From positions 1-39,489 of the forward strand of contig CAISZM010000037.1 of assembly GCA_903889965.1 (NCBI GenBank): a DNA stretch of 39,489 nucleotides, read 5' to 3'. This document shows, piece by piece, positions 25,070 through 32,179 of the stretch. Source of the stretch: an uncultured Elusimicrobia bacterium. GTDB lineage: Bacteria > Elusimicrobiota > Elusimicrobia > Elusimicrobiales > UBA9959. The translations under genes were made by a program, and so were the position numbers. Position 1 is the stretch's first letter. Each line of letters starts with the position of its first letter. The notes beneath the pieces were generated by a model that did not search any database, was not told the DNA's origin, and saw only the letters and a list, made by a program, of their open reading frames with translations.

Positions 25070-25097
25070 GAGAAAAAGACAGCCGACTTCGGCTGTC
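25070..25097 (-). terminator. Terminator of the phospholipase D-family gene
   Basis: An eight-base stem GACAGCCG (25078-25085) with CGGCTGTC (25090-25097) and a four-base loop. On the minus strand it runs into TTTTTCTCT. On the plus strand a weaker T-rich tail also follows. Confidence 0.85.
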
Positions 25098-25123
25098 CTT
25101 TATTCTTTGCGGGAATAGCGGCT

Positions 25124-26731
25124 TCAGGGAACTGCGAGCCCCCGTCTTCCGGGCAGAAGCTGGGCGAAGAAAAAATTTTCAACGATCTTATCAAGCCAGC
25201 TTGGTTTACCTTGCCTCGGGGCGTTTGGATCCAATTTGTTCGCCTCGGCTATGTCCCCGGCGAAGGCCGCGTCTATCCGGGCCGTTGATGAGGGGTCTAT
25301 TATGCCGATATTCATCTCCGTATCGTATCTCTCGCTCCTCGGATGCAGGTTATAGGAACCCACGCTGCAGTAAACTCCATCCACCGTCATGAATTTGGAA
25401 TGCAGAGTCTGGCCCTGCTTAAGATAAACGTTGGCGCCCGCGGCCGCGAACAGCTTTACGCTGTTCAGTATGGCTTCGGCCATGGATTTGCCGTCGGAAT
25501 CTATGCTTTCCTTTGAGTTGGTGAGGATATTAACTTCAACGCCCCGCGTCCGCGCGTCAAAGATGGCCTGGGTAAGCGCCGGTATGGCGAGTATATAGGC
25601 GTTCTCTATATTGACGCGCTTTGTCGCGCCATATATGCCTTTAAGCATGCCTAAAAGTATGACCGGCTTAAGCGTGGGGGGATTGCTGTACAGAACCGAA
25701 ATGCGGGCCTGCCCGCCGCCGATGTCGGTATTTTCGGGCACGGTCACAAGCCGCAGCCCGCCTTTTGTCCGCGGATTCCAGATCTTGGCGAATACCTTCA
25801 TGGATTCGATGACCGCCGGGCCTGTGTACAGTACGTCCGTGTCGCGCCATTTCAGGCTGTTGCCCTTGTGCGAATAGACGTCGCCGTAATTCATGCCGCC
25901 TATCACGGAATAATTTCCGTCAACCAGGAGCATTTTAATATGCAGGTAATCGTGCGGACGGTCGGTTTCGGCGTAGCGGATGACCTCTATGCCGGCAGCC
26001 TCCATTTTTTTCAAAAGCCTGCCGCCGAAGATGTAGGCCATTTTATTATCCACGATAACCTTTATATCGACCCCCTCCTTCTTTTTGGCCAGGAGGATAT
26101 CCACCGTCTCGTTGCCGGTGACATCGTCGTAGAAGGCATACGAGGCTATATAAATGCTTTTTTGGGCCTCCCGCATGAGCCGGTCCTTCACGGCAAAGGA
26201 CGCCGGCCCGTTTATCAGGAATTCGGCGTTTCCGCCCGAATTGAATTTTGACCCGGTGAGAGTTTCCATCTCCTGGATAAATCCCTCCTCATTTAAAAGC
26301 GAGTCCTCACCGGCTCCTCTGGGGGCGTAGCGGGATTCCTTCGCGGCGATCAGGGATTCTTTGGATATCTCGTCAAAACCGGCGGCGGAGTCCGCCCATG
26401 GTATGAAGCCGGAATCCGTGATCCCCGCGCAGATGGCGTGATAGGCCAGGACAAGATATCCCCACTTCTGCCCGAGGGGCATGGAGTTCCCGGCCGGCGG
26501 CGCGGGTTGCTGGCCGGACGGTCCGGGTATTTCCTGCGGCTTTGAAGGCGCGGGCACACGCTCAAACGCGGGTGAACCGTAAACCGGACTATCTTCAGTT
26601 ATGGAAATACCCATTTCGGAAGCGGTCCTGATTATTTTTGTTTCTTCGTCCGTTCCGGAGTTGCCGGCGGCGTAGGTCTGACAGGGGAGAGCGACAATGA
26701 GGGGCGCCAATAATATGAACAGGTTTCGCAT
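25124..26731 (-). CDS. Secreted phospholipase D-family protein with two HKD motifs
   Basis: A 535-residue exported member of the PLD superfamily (cardiolipin synthases, nucleases, phospholipases). A signal peptide (MRNLFILLAPLIVALPCQTYA) is followed by a proline-rich linker of about 60 residues (PAPSKPQEIPGPSG). Both catalytic motifs are intact: HIKMLLVD with His264 and HSKFMTVD with His444, each followed by the expected downstream residues (GGMNYGD and GSYNLHPRSERYDTE). A signal peptide is unusual for a membrane-embedded cardiolipin synthase, so a periplasmic phospholipase or transphosphatidylase fits better. No Shine-Dalgarno is seen before the ATG. It is transcribed alone. Confidence 0.88.
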   Translation of the reverse strand: MRNLFILLAPLIVALPCQTYAAGNSGTDEETKIIRTASEMGISITEDSPVYGSPAFERVPAPSKPQEIPGPSGQQPAPPAGNSMPLGQKWGYLVLAYHAICAGITDSGFIPWADSAAGFDEISKESLIAAKESRYAPRGAGEDSLLNEEGFIQEMETLTGSKFNSGGNAEFLINGPASFAVKDRLMREAQKSIYIASYAFYDDVTGNETVDILLAKKKEGVDIKVIVDNKMAYIFGGRLLKKMEAAGIEVIRYAETDRPHDYLHIKMLLVDGNYSVIGGMNYGDVYSHKGNSLKWRDTDVLYTGPAVIESMKVFAKIWNPRTKGGLRLVTVPENTDIGGGQARISVLYSNPPTLKPVILLGMLKGIYGATKRVNIENAYILAIPALTQAIFDARTRGVEVNILTNSKESIDSDGKSMAEAILNSVKLFAAAGANVYLKQGQTLHSKFMTVDGVYCSVGSYNLHPRSERYDTEMNIGIIDPSSTARIDAAFAGDIAEANKLDPNAPRQGKPSWLDKIVENFFFAQLLPGRRGLAVP

Positions 26732-26979
26732 GATTAGAGTTTATCACAAGGAACCCGCGGCCGGCAGGTCCTAAAGGGCCGCGGCCGGAAGTTTAAGGGC
26801 CCAAGTGTTTTTGGGCACTTTGGCTCACGCGATCATCGGTCCGTAACGGCGTCGCACGGGCCTTAAACCGCATCGTCACGGAAGACATGAGCAGCCGCCG
26901 AATTTATGGGGAGCGATGTCCGCATGGGTTTTACCCCGGCTGTCAATATTTTTGTTTACCAATGAAAAATCGGCAAAAT
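26732..26979. other. Intergenic stretch without a recognised gene
   Basis: This gap lies between the divergent phospholipase D-family gene and the nrd promoter. It holds GC-rich short direct repeats (GCGGCCGG twice near 26757 and 26779) and a T/A-rich patch at 26940-26980. I see no ORF, tRNA or riboswitch in it. Confidence 0.5.
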
Positions 26980-27008
26980 TTGCGCTGGAAACGGATATGG
27001 TGTAGAAT
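26980..27008 (+). promoter_or_regulatory. Promoter of the nrdR-nrdD-nrdG-dut cluster
   Basis: TTGCGC (26980-26985) and TAGAAT (27003-27008) are 17 bases apart. The -10 lies within the perfect inverted repeat listed separately. The transcript would carry a leader of about 125 bases. Confidence 0.55.
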
Positions 27009-27014
27009 ATCCGT
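26991..27014. promoter_or_regulatory. Operator candidate: perfect 8-bp inverted repeat over the -10 box
   Basis: ACGGATAT (26991-26998) and ATATCCGT (27007-27014) are exact inverted copies separated by eight bases. A dimeric repressor bound here would block RNA polymerase. The bases do not clearly match the published NrdR box consensus, so the binding protein is unknown. Confidence 0.6.
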
Positions 27015-27047
27015 GGTACTACTAATGGTGGTGGGGCAGGATTAGAA

Positions 27048-27058
27048 CACAACTTGTG
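27048..27058. promoter_or_regulatory. Short palindrome, possible NrdR-box-like site
   Basis: CACAACTTGTG is an 11-base palindrome around a central C, about 33 bases after the presumed start of transcription. The ACAC...GTG(G)T edges recall NrdR boxes, but the spacing is shorter than the 16-bp consensus and no second copy at the usual spacing is found. Confidence 0.3.
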
Positions 27059-27074
27059 GTAGTTACGCCGGCAG

Positions 27075-27118
27075 CCGGGCGCGGTACGCCCGGGACGCCG
27101 CCGGGGGGCTTTCGCCCC
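27075..27118 (+). promoter_or_regulatory. Two GC hairpins in the nrdR leader
   Basis: CCGGGCG (27075-27081) pairs with CGCCCGG (27087-27093), and GGGGC (27105-27109) pairs with GCCCC (27114-27118). No T-run follows, so they are not a terminator. They end ten bases before the GGGAG ribosome-binding site (27129-27133) and could affect translation or RNA stability. Confidence 0.4.
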
Positions 27119-27140
27119 TTAGATCAACGGGAGAAAACGA

Positions 27141-27587
27141 ATGAGGTGCCCTTTTTGCGGAGCAGAAGACACTAAAGTTACGGACAGCCGCGACTCCGCC
27201 GACGCCGAAATAAGGCGGCGGCGCGAATGCGAAAAATGCGCCAAGCGGTTCACCACCTACGAGCGCATCGAGCAGCACCCGCTGGTGGTCATTAAGAAGG
27301 ACGGGAGGCGCGAGGGTTTTTCCCGCGACAAGCTGCTCGGCGGGATCATCAAATCCTGCCAGAAACGGGACGTCAGCGCGGAGAAGATGGAAGAGGCGGC
27401 GAGGGAGATCGAGAATGTCCTGCGCAACGAGGACACCAGCGAGGTCCCCAGCGGCACCATAGGCGGGCTTGTGGCCAAGAAACTTAAAAAACTGGACAAG
27501 GTCGCGTACATACGCTTCGCGTCCATCTACAAGGATTTTGAGGACGTGGCCGATTTCGAGAAAGAAATAGAATCTATAAGGAAATAG
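27141..27587 (+). CDS. nrdR: NrdR, nucleotide-sensing repressor of ribonucleotide reductase genes
   Basis: A 148-residue transcriptional regulator. The N-terminal zinc ribbon has Cys3, Cys6, Cys30 and Cys33 (MRCPFCGAEDTKVTDSR and ECEKC), followed by the family stretch KRFTTYERIE. The ATP-cone domain occupies about residues 48-138 (VVIKKDGRREGFSRDKLLGG to YIRFASIYKDF). It binds ATP or dATP to control DNA binding. The length is typical. GGGAG (27129-27133) supports the start. It is the first gene of the nrd cluster, 16 bases before nrdD, so it probably regulates its own operon. Confidence 0.98.
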   Translation: MRCPFCGAEDTKVTDSRDSADAEIRRRRECEKCAKRFTTYERIEQHPLVVIKKDGRREGFSRDKLLGGIIKSCQKRDVSAEKMEEAAREIENVLRNEDTSEVPSGTIGGLVAKKLKKLDKVAYIRFASIYKDFEDVADFEKEIESIRK

Positions 27588-27603
27588 GGAACGGGGTTAT
27601 AAA

Positions 27604-30600
27604 ATGAACGAATTTTTTCCAAAAGTTATCAAGAAACGCGACGGCAAGGTGGCGCCTTTCAACATAGAGAAGATAAAACACGCCATATTCAGGGCGGCCT
27701 ATACGCTGGGCGGCCGGGACGAGGAAAAGGCCGTGGACGTAGCCAACGAAGTGGCGCGCCGCCTCAACAATAATTTCACGCTGAGGTCCAAGATCCCGAC
27801 CGTGGACGACAGCAACGCACTCTGCGTGGAAGTGCTGCGCGAGAAGGGCTTCGACCGCACCGCGGACAAGTTCGAATCCTACTCCCTGGACCGCCGGCGC
27901 GTGCGCCGGAACGGCCTTACCGTGAAAAAGGGCAATGCCCGCCCCGACATCACCGACCAGATGCTCCTGGTGCAATCCATCACCAACGAGACCATAGAGG
28001 CCTTCGACCGGAAAAAGCTCGCCGACGCGCTGGAGAAGGAATACCGGCTTTCCCGCGACCTGGCCGAGCTGATAGCCAAGGAAACCGAGAACGACGCCTA
28101 CGAACTGTCGGAGAAGTACGGCACCAAAAATTTCGACACGCAGTTCCTGCGCCGCCTGGCCGAAGCGCACTTGTCCATGATGGGCATACCGCTGAAGAAC
28201 AGCGCGCTCGCCATGCCGCTCTCTACCGTCGAGTCGCTGGTCATGGGCAACAGCAAGGAAAACTCCAATATCGTCTCCAATAACCCGGAGGCCGTGAACC
28301 TTGGCATAGCTGAATACGTGCTGAAACAGTATAACCTGCGCAAGGTCTTCTCCGAGGAGGTGGCCGAGGCGCACAATATCGGCGCCATACACATACACGA
28401 CCTCGGTTACCCCCAGCGCGTTTACTGCTCCAGCCACTCGGTGGAATACATAAAGAAGTACGGACTGGATAAGATAGTTTCCAACCTGCAGAACAAAAGC
28501 CAGCCGGCCAAGTCCGCCATGGTGCTGAATGGCCATATACAGACCTTCCTGGCCTCCATGCAGTCCCGCTACGCCGGCGCGCTCGGTTTCGGCTTCCTGA
28601 ACATACTTTACGCGCCGATGCTGAACTGCCCCGAAGTGCTGGCGGAGGGGGAACTTGAGGGGAAGCCCGTCAAGATAAAGAAGGACGCGCTTGAGGCCAT
28701 GGCGGAGGACGGGACCGTGTCGCTTACCGACGGAACCGCCGCGCCCTACTTCAGGAAGACCGGCGAAACCCGCGAACTGCGGAAGCTTTCCAGAAAAGAA
28801 ATGAGGCAGATAGCCCAGAACCTCATCTTTTCCGCCAGCCAGAACGCCTTCAGCAGGGGCGGGCAGACCCTGTTCATAGATTTCAACATACACACCGGGG
28901 TGCCGCAGTACATGCGCAACGTCCCGGCCATGGGCCCCGGCGGCAAGTACATGCTGGAGGATAAGGATGGCCGTGTGGAACTGGCGGATGAGGCGCCGCG
29001 CTTTAAAGGCGTGGAAGGCGACTCCCGCAACGGCGACGTGGTGCAGCCCTCCGACGGCCGGACTTTCATAACCTACGGCGATCCCCGCATGGTGAAGACC
29101 GCCCAGGAGTTCGCCATTGAGCTGATGAAGGTGTGGGGGGACGGCGACAAGTACGGCATACAATTCGCCTTCCCAAAATGCGACCTGCACGTCAGCAGGG
29201 AAGCGCTCGAGAATCCCGACGAAAGGGAAGTTTACGAGTACGGCTGCCGGCTGGCCGCGAAGAATGGTTCGACGTATTTCATGTTCGACCGTGACGGCGC
29301 GGGTGCGACGCTGGCGCAGTGCTGCCGCCTGAAAGAGAAAGTGACCGACCCGTACCTGCTCAAACACCCCGAGTGCATCCGCTTTACCGGGTTCCAGAAC
29401 GTGACCATAAACCTGCCGCAGGCGGCCTTCAAGGGCAAGACGCTCGAGGGCGCGCTGAAGCAGATAGACAAGGCGATGGACTATGCCGTAATGGCGCATC
29501 TGCAGAAGAAGGCCTATACCCAGACCCTGCTCGACACGGACGGCAGCCCTCTCCGTTCGCTGGGCCTGCCCTCCGACGACGGCAAGCCCTACGTGGACTT
29601 GTCCAAGGCCACCTATATCATGGGCATCATCGGCCTGAACGAGGCCGTGCAGTACCTCACCGGCAAGGAGCTCCATGAAGGCCGGGACGCTTACGAGACA
29701 GGGCTCCTGATAATAGACCATATGAGCCAGAACAGCAACCGGCTGCGCCTGGAGACCGGACTTAAGATAACGCTGGAGGAGACTCCGGCGGAGTCGGCCA
29801 CGCAGAAACTGGCGAAAGGAGACATGGCCCGCTTCCCCGAGGCGAAAAAAGTGGTGAAGGGCGACCTGCAGAAGGCCCCTTATTACACCAACTCCGTCCA
29901 CCTGAACCCCGGCGCCAGCGTCTCCATCATAGACCGGATAGAACTGCAGTCCAAGTTCCATGACATGATAGAATCCGGCTCTATCATACACGTGTACTGC
30001 GGCGAGTCCCAGATACCCCCGGAATCCATATCGGTCCTGGTGGAAAAGACCTACCGCAATACGCGCGCCTCGCAGATAACGGTGTCGCCTGAGTTCACGC
30101 ACTGCAATAACTGCCATACCAACCACTTCGGTTTCAAGGACAAGTGCGGAAAGTGCGGCAGCGCCGACGTGACCAAACGCACCAAGATCGTGGGCTACTT
30201 CTCGAACCTCAGCGCGTGGAACGATTCGCAGCTGGCGATAAGCCGGGCCCGCGAGAGCGTGGCGGGGATGTACTCCAGCTTCACTCCTACCGTGGGGTGG
30301 CTGTACGAAAAAGATCACTCGAAGAAAGTTATGGTGTTCGGCAAGCCCGGCTGCGAGATGTGCGAGGAGGCCAAGAAAGGCCTGACGAAGGCCATGAAAG
30401 CCAGGGGCCTGGACATCCCCGTGGAATTTTACGACCTGACAAGGCAGGAAAGCCGCCTGGCCGCCGCCCGCTGGAACGTGCCCCTCGATCCCATCCCCAC
30501 CGTGCTGGTCAAGAATAACGGTCTGGTGGAGCGCTACGAACTTGAATTCAAGCGCGGCAAGCCGGTGCGCCGCAACGAAGTCGAGTATTTCAAGATGGTG

Positions 30601-30630
30601 GAAGGCGCCTACACTGTAAAAGGCGCATAG
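27604..30630 (+). CDS. nrdD: Anaerobic (class III) ribonucleoside-triphosphate reductase fused to a glutaredoxin-like domain
   Basis: A 1008-residue glycyl-radical enzyme that makes deoxynucleotides without oxygen. An ATP-cone (about 5-95) is followed by a second cone-like helical segment (about 120-170) and the ten-stranded barrel. The thiyl-radical cysteine is probably in QCCRL (Cys573/Cys574). A zinc site has Cys834, Cys837, Cys848 and Cys851, and the radical glycine is Gly864 in KIVGYFSNLSAWN. After the usual end there are about 100 extra residues forming a thioredoxin-fold domain. This has a CEMC motif (Cys917, Cys920) after KVMVFGKPG and a cis-proline segment DPIPTVLV. The fused domain probably supplies electrons in cis. 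Most NrdD proteins are 600-750 residues. Confidence 0.96.
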   Translation: MNEFFPKVIKKRDGKVAPFNIEKIKHAIFRAAYTLGGRDEEKAVDVANEVARRLNNNFTLRSKIPTVDDSNALCVEVLREKGFDRTADKFESYSLDRRRVRRNGLTVKKGNARPDITDQMLLVQSITNETIEAFDRKKLADALEKEYRLSRDLAELIAKETENDAYELSEKYGTKNFDTQFLRRLAEAHLSMMGIPLKNSALAMPLSTVESLVMGNSKENSNIVSNNPEAVNLGIAEYVLKQYNLRKVFSEEVAEAHNIGAIHIHDLGYPQRVYCSSHSVEYIKKYGLDKIVSNLQNKSQPAKSAMVLNGHIQTFLASMQSRYAGALGFGFLNILYAPMLNCPEVLAEGELEGKPVKIKKDALEAMAEDGTVSLTDGTAAPYFRKTGETRELRKLSRKEMRQIAQNLIFSASQNAFSRGGQTLFIDFNIHTGVPQYMRNVPAMGPGGKYMLEDKDGRVELADEAPRFKGVEGDSRNGDVVQPSDGRTFITYGDPRMVKTAQEFAIELMKVWGDGDKYGIQFAFPKCDLHVSREALENPDEREVYEYGCRLAAKNGSTYFMFDRDGAGATLAQCCRLKEKVTDPYLLKHPECIRFTGFQNVTINLPQAAFKGKTLEGALKQIDKAMDYAVMAHLQKKAYTQTLLDTDGSPLRSLGLPSDDGKPYVDLSKATYIMGIIGLNEAVQYLTGKELHEGRDAYETGLLIIDHMSQNSNRLRLETGLKITLEETPAESATQKLAKGDMARFPEAKKVVKGDLQKAPYYTNSVHLNPGASVSIIDRIELQSKFHDMIESGSIIHVYCGESQIPPESISVLVEKTYRNTRASQITVSPEFTHCNNCHTNHFGFKDKCGKCGSADVTKRTKIVGYFSNLSAWNDSQLAISRARESVAGMYSSFTPTVGWLYEKDHSKKVMVFGKPGCEMCEEAKKGLTKAMKARGLDIPVEFYDLTRQESRLAAARWNVPLDPIPTVLVKNNGLVERYELEFKRGKPVRRNEVEYFKMVEGAYTVKGA

Positions 30631-30632
30631 GC

Positions 30633-30654
30633 GGAGCGCACCTCGCTCCGGTTT
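30633..30654 (+). terminator. Possible attenuator between nrdD and nrdG
   Basis: GGAGCG (30633-30638) pairs with CGCTCC (30644-30649) and is followed by GGTTTTG. The weak T-run suggests partial termination, giving less NrdG than NrdD. Confidence 0.4.
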
Positions 30655-30669
30655 TGAGGCGGCAGGCAT

Positions 30670-31395
30670 ATGAGAATACGCGCGGCGCTGGGTTTCAACC
30701 TCATAGACTACCCCGGGAAGATCGCGGCGGTGGCCTTTACGCCCGGGTGCAACTACAACTGCCCGGCCTGCCACGCCAAACAGATACTGAACGAAGACAC
30801 GCTTATAAACGAGGACGCTTTCCTGGAATACCTTTCAGGAGTACGTAAGTGGATAAACGGCGTTGCCATCTGCGGCGGCGAACCCACGCTGGAGCCCGGA
30901 CTTATACCGTTCATCGAGCGGCTTCGCGCGGAGAAACTCGCCGTAAAACTGGATACCAACGGCAGCTCGCCTGAAGTCCTGGCCCGGCTGCTCGCCGGTA
31001 AGCTGGCCGATTATGTGGCTATGGACGTGAAAGGCCCGCGCGCCCTCTGGCGCAGCATAACCGGCCAGGGCGAGTCCGGGGACGCGATGATCGAGAGCAT
31101 GCGCCTCGTGGCCAGATTTCCGCGCTACGAGTTCCGCACCACAGCCGGGCCCGTTCTGCGCGGCGGCGGGGATATAACTTTCCTCACGGCGGCGGAGATA
31201 GCCGAGACGGCCAAACTGATATTGGAGACCACCGGCGGCGCCGGTCACAGGTATTTCATCCAGAAATTCGTCCCGCGAAAGGACGGCCTGCTGGATTCGC
31301 GGCTCGAGAAATTCCCGGAAACGCCGGGGGAACTGCTTGAAGAGATGAGGAAGGCCGCGGCCGTGTATTTGCCGGGAACCGAGATCAGGGGATAA
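30670..31395 (+). CDS. nrdG: Anaerobic ribonucleotide reductase activating enzyme (radical SAM)
   Basis: A 241-residue radical SAM protein that generates the glycyl radical on NrdD. The [4Fe-4S] cluster cysteines are Cys27, Cys31 and Cys34 in CNYNCPAC. The glycine motif GGEPTLEPG follows, as does the TNG segment LDTNGSSP. The opening MRIRAALGFNLIDYPGKIAAVAFTPG is typical of the NrdG2-type group. It lies 39 bases after nrdD and two bases before dut, so all belong to one transcript. Confidence 0.95.
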   Translation: MRIRAALGFNLIDYPGKIAAVAFTPGCNYNCPACHAKQILNEDTLINEDAFLEYLSGVRKWINGVAICGGEPTLEPGLIPFIERLRAEKLAVKLDTNGSSPEVLARLLAGKLADYVAMDVKGPRALWRSITGQGESGDAMIESMRLVARFPRYEFRTTAGPVLRGGGDITFLTAAEIAETAKLILETTGGAGHRYFIQKFVPRKDGLLDSRLEKFPETPGELLEEMRKAAAVYLPGTEIRG

Positions 31396-31397
31396 AA

Positions 31398-31856
31398 ATG
31401 ACGACGATGACCATTAAAAAAATCAACGTGCAGGTGCAGAAACTGGACCCTTCCCTGCCGGATCTGAAGTACGCGCACGAAGGCGACGCCGGGGTGGACC
31501 TGTACTCATCGGGTAATTTTACCGTCAAGCCGGGAGAGCGCGTGCTGGTGCCCACGGGGCTTAAGATGGCCATTCCCAGCGGTTACGAGGGGCAGGTGCG
31601 GCCCAAATCCGGGCTGGCGCTGAAGCGCGGCATCACCGTCCTTAATACGCCGGGCACGGTGGACGCGCCCTACCGCGGCGAGGTGGGCGTGATAATCATT
31701 AACCACGACCGGAAGGATGTTTTTGAGATAAAGAAGGGCGAGAAGATAGCCCAGATGGTTTTTAATAAAGTCGAGTATGTCAGCTTCACCGGGGTAGCCT
31801 CGCTGGACGCGACGACGCGCGGCGAAGGCGGCTACGGCAGCACCGGGCGCCAATAG
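31398..31856 (+). CDS. dut: dUTP diphosphatase
   Basis: A 152-residue trimeric dUTPase that hydrolyses dUTP to dUMP, keeping uracil out of DNA and feeding thymidylate synthesis. All five motifs are present: AGVDLYSS, RPKSGLALKRG, GTVDAPYRGEVGV (with the catalytic Asp), GEKIAQMVF and the C-terminal RGEGGYGSTGR. It starts two bases after the nrdG stop, which puts it functionally and physically in the nucleotide-supply operon. Confidence 0.97.
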   Translation: MTTMTIKKINVQVQKLDPSLPDLKYAHEGDAGVDLYSSGNFTVKPGERVLVPTGLKMAIPSGYEGQVRPKSGLALKRGITVLNTPGTVDAPYRGEVGVIIINHDRKDVFEIKKGEKIAQMVFNKVEYVSFTGVASLDATTRGEGGYGSTGRQ

Positions 31857-31930
31857 CCTTTTAAAACCAACGGTAGAACTGCTTTTCCCATGCGTTTAGA
31901 GCCGCATATTTGAAAGGTAGGTGGTGTCCG

Positions 31931-32027
31931 GGGCATACCCCTGCCCACCCGGGCCGAGGAAACCCTTGCGTCGGTTTCCCCCCGAAGCGGGGCCCCCTTT
32001 CCGCAACGGGTGTTCAGGGGTATGCCC
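31931..32027. ncRNA. Candidate structured RNA or palindromic repeat downstream of dut
   Basis: A perfect 13-bp stem joins 31931-31943 with 32015-32027. After a 2x2 internal loop, CACCCG (31946-31951) pairs with CGGGTG (32007-32012). Inside are two hairpins, GGAAACC (31958-31964) with GGTTTCC (31973-31979), and CCCCG (31980-31984) with CGGGG (31988-31992). The fold is much stronger than expected by chance. It lies in the 324-base gap between dut and the terminator. The strand is not decided and no known RNA family was matched. Confidence 0.45.
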
Positions 32028-32121
32028 GCGTCAGCCGCCGGCGGGACCCGCGCACTTGCAGGCCTGCCGTTACTACGTATATCGGGAATCTTGACGCGCA
32101 AGTCAGGAAGGGGTGAAAAAC

Positions 32122-32152
32122 AAAAAAACCGGACATGGGGTCCGGGTTTTTT
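32122..32152. terminator. Bidirectional terminator between dut and pruA
   Basis: CCGGAC (32129-32134) pairs with GTCCGG (32140-32145), with a run of A on the left and of T on the right. It serves both converging units. Confidence 0.9.
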
Positions 32153-32179
32153 GTTTTTTCGGAGCGCTCCGTCTGCCGT

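Noticed and set aside
26732-27140. Cobalamin riboswitch before the nrd genes
   Set aside because: No GCCACTG-type B12 box is present, and the reductase is class III, which does not use cobalamin.
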